DNA from: Incurvaria masculella
Lineage: Eukaryota > Arthropoda > Insecta > Lepidoptera > Incurvariidae
NCBI GenBank assembly: GCA_946894095.1
Contig: OX335649.1
Coordinates: 15,890,001-15,954,000 of the forward strand
Direction of reading: 5' to 3'
Length of the DNA stretch: 64,000 nucleotides
Shown: one piece after another, positions 56,456 through 64,000 of the stretch
How positions within the stretch are numbered: the first letter of the stretch is position 1
Layout: the number at the start of each line of letters is the position of its first letter
Position numbers and translations under genes: made by a program
Notes under the pieces: generated by a model
What the model saw: the letters and a program-made list of their open reading frames with translations, nothing else
The model's database searches: none
Told to the model about the DNA's origin: nothing

Positions 56456-57149
56456 ATATTTATCTAATTTGAAAACACAAAGTACTTTTTTAACGGTCGA
56501 AATTCGTGGTGGCTATTCTTAAATATTATTAAATGTTGTTTTATTTACATTCTAATCAAACTGAACGCAATCGACTCTTATTACGCCCTTGTCGAGTAGG
56601 CTTTAGTGCAGCGGTACTCAATCTCTATTTGTCGAGGGTCAAAACAGAGAGACATTATTTTTTTTGCAGGGCCGCATTTCCTGTGTCTTGTGTACTCAAG
56701 TTGTGGGCGCACAAGTTATGACTCGGGCACGACGAATGACACTGAAAGTTTGGCTATTTACGAGCTCAGTAAATACAATTTAAATTTTATTGCACTTGTG
56801 TGGGTTTTTTCGAGGGCCGCATGAAACGTCAAAAGGGCCTGATATAATGAGCCGATCGCAATCCGCCGCATTACTTAAGAGGAAGTCTCTAGAAAGTCTT
56901 TAGAGAAAACCACATACATACCTCACTTTCGGCCAGCCCATTGAAAACGGAGCAGAATAGAAATTATGCGTCTCTTAACCGGTGAGAGTCTTCAGAGAGA
57001 AAAGAAAACTCGATATCTCCTCCCATATCTCCAACGCGCCATGGCTCATTATTAGATGACATTCCGATGGTTCTCTACAGAAAAGAAAATCTTCATGCAT
57101 TACATAATGCGATGTGTTGGGCTAATATCATAACGGTGGATGTCCATCT

Positions 57150-58790
57150 GGCTTGACCCAGGATATTTTTTTCGAAAATTATATTAGACAAATGATGACC
57201 ATCATATGTCAAGTAGATCGGAACATTGGTTTGCAAATGATTTCCTAATTAACTTTGTATCGGGTAGGTTAACCTTTTTAGTTAATCTAAATGAAGCTGA
57301 GGCCTAGTTCTTAATCAGCCAACACGTTGAGGGTTAATCTAAATTCATATATTATATATACTAGAATAATAACTAGCTAAGGTTCCTGGCTCCTCTGGGG
57401 CCAATGTCGTTTTGGACAATCACTTGAACGGAGCCTACGGCCACTACGTCGCATCGCCCGCCAGTGACATTACTTCATGATCGCTTAACGTTCTTTCCAA
57501 CTTTTTTCTTCGCTATAAAAGCTATTTTCTAGACTTAGGATTCCTGATTCCTGATTACGCAATTCCAGGAATAGGCCTGCTGTGCATGTCTGCCTTACTT
57601 TGAATGTATGGTGATGTCAAAGCATTTACCATAATTAATTAAAAATACAAACTATTAGATATCCATTGTTGTATTGCATGAACGGGAAATATGTTTCTGA
57701 TAGCTTTCCGATATTTTATAAATTGGTTAGCGGCTCCAGCCGTGTATAACCATTCTGTAACGTTTTAATATATGTATGTATTCAGAATAATTAAGCGAGA
57801 CCTTCGTCGGATTAAACATTTCTACCGATTCAAAAATAAGCTCCCAATTTCAGCTCAGCTTAACAACTTAACTTTTGTGCCAGAGGTCATGGGTTCCGTT
57901 CCTACCCCGGTTATGACCACTTTTTTTAGTAGAGTAGGACCATTCGGTTGTTGTATCTAGGCTAAGCGAGATTAGGCTGCATAGCAGAAGACCCTGAGAG
58001 AAAGCCATAATGTACTAAGTTCTGGTAGGCTAATTTTGTTTCATTTGATATTATTCAGAAAAACAAACTGTCTTAAAAGTAACTAGAAACAAAATAAAAT
58101 TATAGCTTAAACCAGCAAAGTTTCCACTAACGTAGTAATACTTAAAAACATTGGAAAATAAGGGGAAACATATATATGCTTGAATAGCATTTAACAAATA
58201 AACAAAAAAAAAATAAGCAGTTTCTCTACAAAATAATTTACAAATTTCAATTTTGCAATAAGGAAAAACTAAATAATGTTACCTTATCGTTGTTAAAAAA
58301 AATATGCAACACTGTAAACATTTTTATAGCTTTTAAATAGCTTCAAAAAACAAATCAAAATCCTGAAATTTTGCGTCACACGTAGCACAACTATGCATGC
58401 CGTATAAAATATTTTTTCTAATTAAATATCATAATAAGATCAGTTTTACCTAGTTCTAGCCGGCTAAATCTAGAAGCTACGGCTATTACCTGTAACATAC
58501 AGACACTAATACGTCGCATGCCTTATTGCTTTGAATGCCTAAGAATCACATTCAAAATTCACCACGTCCTAGTTTCCACTTGACTTGCTATTTCAGTGAT
58601 CGCGTGGGACTAATTTCTAAGCCTTGTAACGTCATTATATGTTTATTGACTAGGTGTGGAGCAGTAAAACGCAATGACACATGCGAACAATCTAAGAGCG
58701 CGTATACACCGTTGGAGTGTCGCCAGACCATCTTGCATCCGTGAATTTGGTGCACGAATGACGTTGCATCATTCCCTTTATAAGTGCTGG
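57150..58790. other. AT-rich DNA, no gene seen
   Basis: One SINE-head remnant near 57880-57950 (AGAGGTCATGGGTTCCG). Otherwise unannotated low-complexity sequence. Confidence 0.5.
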
Positions 58791-59062
58791 CTCTTTTTTA
58801 TGTGACTGGACATGGATGGATATTTTTGTATTTTTGTGTTTTTCTTTAATTGAGTAAAGTCATTGTATATATGCTGAAAACCATTTTAAGGGTTTACTTA
58901 CAGTTTTTTTTTCTGGTTTTATGTATTATGTTTCCTGACTTACGACCAACAGCTGTTGCTCTCAGTCTATGTTAGTCGTAAGTGTGTCCGGACCAGCGTA
59001 AAATCAGCGCTGTAGTTCACTCATCAAGAGGGACCTGCAGCACAAAATGCTGAGCTGGCTCC

Positions 59063-59358
59063 TTTTTAGGGTTCTGTAATCAAAGGGTGAAAATGTAACT
59101 CCGCTGTCCGTCCGTCCGTCCGTCCGTCCTTCCGTCTGTCACAGGGCTGTATCTCATCAACCGTAATATGTAGGCAGCTGAATTTTTCACAGAGTGTTTA
59201 TTTATTTTGTCGCTATAACAACAAATAGGTAAAATAAAAATATAATAAAAAATAAAGGGGGGCCCCACACAAAAAACTTTACTTTTTTTTGTTAAATCTT
59301 GTACGATGGGAAGGAACCCTTCGTGTGCGAGTCCGACTCGCACTTGGCCGGTTTTTTT
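59063..59358 (-). repeat. CCGGCCAAGTGCGAGTC element, full length
   Basis: Minus-orientation copy with hairpin end AGGGTTCTGTAATC, a short (CCGT)n block (59106-59135) and the palindrome/TTGGCCGGTTTTTTT end. The hairpin arm is partly decayed. Confidence 0.87.
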
Positions 59359-59616
59359 CTCCACAAAAGTTATCGTAATTAACGTATTATCTTTCTTTTC
59401 TTTATTTCTTTCTTTCTTTCATAATACCACACCAGCGAGCATGGAAGGACTAGAGTAGCGATCGAAACTAATTCGTACGGCGGCAGCGTAGCCACGAGTT
59501 AGTCGAAAATGTCTTAATGTGGTTATTTCGCTTGCTGATTCGGGACACACTAGTTCGTGGCACGTTCGATACATATTTAAATATGCAGTATCGAAATGTT
59601 ATAATTATATCTCTAA

Positions 59617-59780
59617 GGGCCGATTTTTCAATCCTCAGATAGTACTTATCGGACTGATGCATGTCAAAATATGGATAGTCAATGCCGGAGAATTATGTCT
59701 TCTATCACAAACACTATTAAACATATTGACTTACTTTATCGGATGGATAAATATAAACGTAAATAAATCTGTTGAATAGC
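59617..59780. mobile_element. TTA/TAA-target MITE, right-truncated
   Basis: Starts GGGCCGATTTTTCAATCCTC after TAA and shares CAGATAGTACTTATCGGACT with the MITE at 24206. The right end is replaced by SINE sequence from about 59785. Confidence 0.7.
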
Positions 59781-59784
59781 TATC

Positions 59785-59945
59785 TTCCTGAAGGAATCGG
59801 GTGTCATGCCAAGACCTTATCTTTATTAGCACGGCGACATTGAACCTAATGGAAAGCACGAACAATGTTTCAATTCTTCTTCGACAATCTACTCATCCAA
59901 TACGATGGTACCAACCCGGGCGGTCTTAACCCTAACACGCAAGCG
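59785..59945 (-). repeat. SINE fragment
   Basis: GGTGTCATGCCAAGACCTTA, CACGGCGACATTGAACCTAA, CGATGGTACCAACCCGGGCG. The head is missing. Confidence 0.7.
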
Positions 59946-60034
59946 CCCCCGTACAAAAAAGTGGACCTGGTTGGTGGAGTCGCATGTAATTGTGTAAATA
60001 AAAACGTTCAATATTAACAATTCTATCATTATTT

Positions 60035-60205
60035 TTTGTAACTTGACATGGATGACTAATACCAAACAACTACCATTATGATATTAGCCCAATGCACCAC
60101 ATTACCGAAGGAATAAGGTGCCATGCCAGGGCCTTCCTTTTATGATCACGGCTACACTGAACTGGTTGGAAAACAAAGACAAATTTTCATTGACGCTTCA
60201 ACCAT
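60035..60205 (-). repeat. SINE 3' half
   Basis: Tail TTTTTTGTAACTTGACATGG, GGTGCCATGCCAGGGCCTTC, CGGCTACACTGAACTGG. Ends abruptly near 60205. Confidence 0.72.
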
Positions 60206-60209
60206 CGTT

Positions 60210-63050
60210 GCCAATCTAAACTTAGTATCAGGCAGATCGAACTAACCGCAGAATTAAAAATAGGCTGGTAACGCCAATCCTGCACTACCATGCGCTTGTC
60301 CGCCGTCTATGCTGTGATAGATGAAGTATGTAAACATTAGAATACATAAAGATAACATTCAAGAAAGAGACGCTTCAATCCTCTAAACTTTTTACTATTT
60401 ACATAATTTTAATGATATAGGTACTTATATGATTCAATATAGGTACATACATGTCTCGTTAATAAGTAGCCACTTTGTAGGAATTTAATAAATGATAATG
60501 CATACTATTTCGCGAAATACCAAAATTTCAGAAGCGCTTAATGGGTCCCATAAATTGTATCGGAAATATATTATGAGCTGCTTAATAATAGTCTAAGAAC
60601 CCTTCCAAAACCAATTCATTAATCATCTTAAATTAATAACCCAACTATTAATGATATTAGAGGAAATGATAATGATAAGGAGAAAACTTATTGCTTCTTT
60701 GAAGCATCTGGAAATTTCATTAATTTTCGTAATTTTTTGCCACTGAGGTTTTGCATTATTTTAATTTAGTCACAAGCAGTCAACAGCCTACTTGGTATTT
60801 TTAGATAGAAAAAAATAAAAAAAATTTATTGCCTAGGTGTCTGAATGCGTGAATATAAAACACTTTCCTTTAGTTTGTCGTTAAAGATACCTCTACCAAA
60901 TTGGTTTCCAATAAGCGTCACTTGACGTCTGCAACAGGTTGCGTTTTTATTTCTGAAAATGAACGAGTTTGATTTCCTACTAGATTTTTTAAAATCCATT
61001 TGTAAACCTCCAGACCCCCCCTAAAATAAACTCCTACCCTACATATCTTATACATATCTAACCTAAGTTATGTACCTTATATTTCCCTTGGATACATCCT
61101 ACATTAATTACCTATTTACCATGTATCCACTCGTCCCATTTGTTCTCCCCATTGGCTCGTGATCGTCCTATATGCTTTCATTATTTACATTACATAACCA
61201 TTCGTCTAATATATTCCCATTTACTGTTTCCTGATTTGCTCACGTTAAATCTAGTTATTTGACTACATTACTTGCTTAGGTAACATGTATTCTCCTGAAT
61301 ATTGTTGTCAAATCCTCATTGGTGCTATGCCCTCCCCCTGTACCTAGCTGTCTGTCTCTTTCGGTTCTTCTAATCGGTTCCTTTCTCCCTATCCTAACCT
61401 GATACATAATCTCTCTCTCTCTCATACACGCGCTCTCACATACAAACACAAATCTGAATTGATTGGAATAGAGCATTTCAGCATGCCCAGAACTTCAAAA
61501 AAATTTTTACCCCATGGGGTAATGGTGACGCCCCTCACAGTCCAAGGTCCATCCATGGCACTGTTATCCCGCGTCCCCACATGATCGCCTTCCTGCCTTC
61601 AGGCTGTATATGCGACCTCTGCTTCAAAAAGCGGCGGCCAACCATCCTGAATATGGCCCCTGAACACCAAGGCTCAATTCCCGTGTAGGGATGTATGAGT
61701 TTATGTGGTTCATTATATACCAATTGGGGTATTGGATTTACAACATGACCACTATATATTTTGAGTGTCCACTGACAACGTCAAGTACGACACATTAGGT
61801 ATCACAAGAATTTTCGTTTTGTCAGCCGATCAAACGGTGACGGAAAACTACGGCGGGTGACCATAGTTACGAATCTGTCTTGTACCAGCCCACATGAATG
61901 TAGGACATACCTCAGACCCTCCCATCTGCCATTACTAATGCATGGACATAAGGGTAGTTTCGTGAACTGCTCCGGACGTACCAAAGCGTAGTCACTTTAA
62001 AGATTTTCGCGTCTAGTGACATTAGCCACACGCGTTGCCAAGCCTTTCCTGGACTCAGGGTAGGTCATGAGAGTGTCTCCACATTTTCACGGTTCCGGCA
62101 CTTGGCAGATCGTGGTAAAGCCAATAAAGGCTTTCAGAAGAGCTGATAGAAACAGCAGTTCAAGATAAGCGGTTATCCGCAGTCATGACAAACCCTCAAG
62201 GTTGTCGACTAATTTAAGCAGGGAAACAGGAAGTTGCCTGCGAAATGTACACTGAGGTCAATCCAAGATGGATATGCCTTCAGATTTTGTATTTATTTAG
62301 ATAGTCAACCTGGTCGCCGGTTGTCAAGCGAACCAGAGTATGGCCTCCGCCTTCCTCTCAAACGAGCTGAACATTTTAATATTGGAACATGACTCCCAGG
62401 TCTAAATGCCAACAATTTAAAATACGGTGTCATTTATGTTCAGAGAGATATTTGGTATGTATTGTATTATCATAGTGTAGTTTTGTGCGATAATGTCAAT
62501 ACTATATTTTTCTTTCATGGTTCTCTAGAGTTTGACTGAGTATGAAAGTCCAAATGGGTTCCGGCTCCTTTCAGTATAAAGGGGTACCGCCCAATCTAAC
62601 TTGAGGCTCAAATTCAGGATCCGCAGCTTCTCGGAATGTTCGTTAGTGATGCTACGTTTACGTTTAAGGTACAATCAATCTGGCATGGAACCTCATAGAG
62701 ATCCCAGACCCGACCGATTTCCCGTATTGCCTCGTTTTCTGGCTGCACTGCAAACAAAAATCCACATAGCGTGCACAAGTATGTGGATTAGACATGCTTC
62801 CCACAACTCAACATCCATCGCCTTAACATTTCTGTGAAGAAATATCGTTTTATTCTTTTGTAGCTAGCTAGATAGATTTTATCTAGAAAAAGCGAACCGG
62901 TGTACGTGACTGTTCCGTCGCCCCCACTATGGACTCCCGGTCCTACTATTTAACACTGATCCTAGGAATTTAATATCTTTCTGGTTCAGCGTGCGCTGAC
63001 GCACTCCCTCATTTCACTCACACCCAAACACTCCTAAGCCCTTCCTAAAT
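60210..63050. other. Mixed sequence, no supported gene
   Basis: 60210-61480 is AT-rich. 61480-62500 is less AT-biased and contains minus-strand open pieces such as RSHIQPEGRKAIMWGRGITV (about 61540-61660) that could be decayed retroelement coding sequence, but I recognise no motif. A CTCTCTCT run lies at 61411-61422. Confidence 0.4.
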
Positions 63051-63059
63051 ATAGTCCAT

Positions 63060-63400
63060 GTAAATCAAAGACAGAAACCCATCCTCCTGTGAGGCGAAAT
63101 TTTGTTCCACGTAAAACCACAGCCTGTAACCCTCATCCGAGCCATCGGACCTTTAATACCCACGTGAAGCCCCCTCCTCGAATACTGTACACATTATTCG
63201 AACACAGAAAACCCTCCTCCTGTAGTACAAGATTTTATTCCATGTAAAACCGCAGCCTGTAACCCTCGTCCGAGTCGACGAACCATCATTACACACGCGA
63301 GGTCCTTCCTGAATATATTACAAAATATCTGAGCACAAAATAATCCTCCCCCCACTATAACCAGAGATTTTATTCCACGTAAAATCTTACCTTGAACTTT
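63060..63400. repeat. Imperfect tandem repeat, period about 140-150 bp
   Basis: Three spaced copies of a block with CCTCCTGT, then GATTTTATTCCACGTAAAAC and CAGCCTGTAACCCTC, at about 63080, 63218 and 63360. The third is truncated. The 136-codon minus-strand frame across it (63194-63604) echoes the repeat (RGIKS...GGG) and is probably not a gene. Confidence 0.6.
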
Positions 63401-64000
63401 ATAAAGTCTCTCTTCATACAATTCGTAATTCAAAATGCAGTACACCCGCATATCTAATCCTTCATCCAATGCGCTTGCACATCTAACAGGCCGCGCGAAC
63501 TTCGATATACAATCAATACATATGCCGTCACCTCCCCCACACGGGGCTCCTCCTCGCAGTTTGCTACCGTTTCTGGTCCCCAAAAATATGTACAGACTTA
63601 CCAAGGTCCAGTGCCGTCCATTCTTTCACTCTATTTTTAACAAAAGCTGTTTGCAAATCTACCTACTCTGCAAGAAAACATAGATTATTTAGCTAACTCA
63701 TCTCGTTCCTAAATTTGCACTTTTGCTACTCTCTCAAACTTAATGACTCGTTTCAATGTCCCCAAACAAAATATAACGAGGGAAAAGACTTTGCAAGTGC
63801 AAATTCCATGGTAAAACACTTCCGCGTATTCAACCTACGTGCCGTAAGCCCTTAATAGAGGCATACTGCCCCAGAGACTCGCTCGCCACCGACTGACGAG
63901 GGACGCGCGCGCCTTTTCTGTTCTAGGCTCTGATCCCCCTCGCCCCTCCCTTTGAATCCCGCCATTTTTCGAGTGGTCATGCGCACTCTCCCCTCTCCCC

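Noticed and set aside
1..64000. CRISPR arrays, bacterial operons, integrated virus or phage genes
   Set aside because: No regularly spaced identical repeats, no dense same-strand genes with ribosome sites, and no viral structural or replication motifs seen.

Overview
The window looks like nuclear DNA of a moth or butterfly (Lepidoptera). It is AT-rich, intron-rich and full of transposable elements, with no bacterial-style gene packing. Three things point to Lepidoptera: many copies of the interspersed element with the CCGGCCAAGTGCGAGTC end and a (CCGT)n block; tRNA-derived and 5S-rRNA-derived SINEs of the type described in Helicoverpa (HaSE-like); and a short run of the insect telomere unit TTAGG. 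Most long open frames here are chance frames or repeat frames and are left out. Two host protein-coding loci are supported. (1) At 2342-2448, minus strand, lies the first coding exon of Rab3, the synaptic-vesicle Rab GTPase. It has a P-loop, an acceptor just before the ATG and a donor at its 3' end. The rest of the coding region lies to the left of the window, so positions 1-2341 are intron. (2) At 48187-50375, minus strand, is a three-exon model for a small SAM-like-domain protein. Its exons join in phase, and its introns hold a MITE and several SINE pieces. Weaker host signals are a TATA-box promoter at 25.44 kb, a 5'UTR-like exon with a splice donor near 31.5-31.65 kb, a CpG-rich block at 30.8-31.0 kb, and several exon-like segments on the minus strand (54.65, 15.4 and 6.9 kb, among others) that I cannot name. 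Layout, left to right: 0-10 kb, Rab3 exon, SINEs, a CWG-flanked MITE copy, CCGGCC elements and a TTAA-flanked MITE; 10-25 kb, 5S-derived SINEs, a foldback with a tRNA-like core, a P/THAP-like remnant, a foldback with a TTAGG array, a TTA-flanked MITE and a Penelope-type tail; 25-32 kb, promoter-like DNA, a long foldback and a rearranged Penelope-like element (PLE) with a GIY-YIG endonuclease and hammerhead-like ends; 32-38 kb, SINEs and featureless AT-rich DNA; 38-41 kb, two abutting broken LINEs; 42-46 kb, a nest of DNA transposons, including a PIF/Harbinger element sitting in one copy of a tandem duplication so that the empty site is also present; 46-50 kb, a palindrome, then the SAM-like gene; 50-64 kb, LINE 3' ends, SINEs, the second TTAA MITE, and a weakly repetitive right end. 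The most informative parts are natural records of transposition: matched copy pairs with intact target duplications, one filled/empty site pair, nested insertions, and a PLE copy whose reverse transcriptase and endonuclease pieces now lie on opposite strands between inverted ribozyme-bearing arms. I could not run searches. Product names rest on motifs read by eye.
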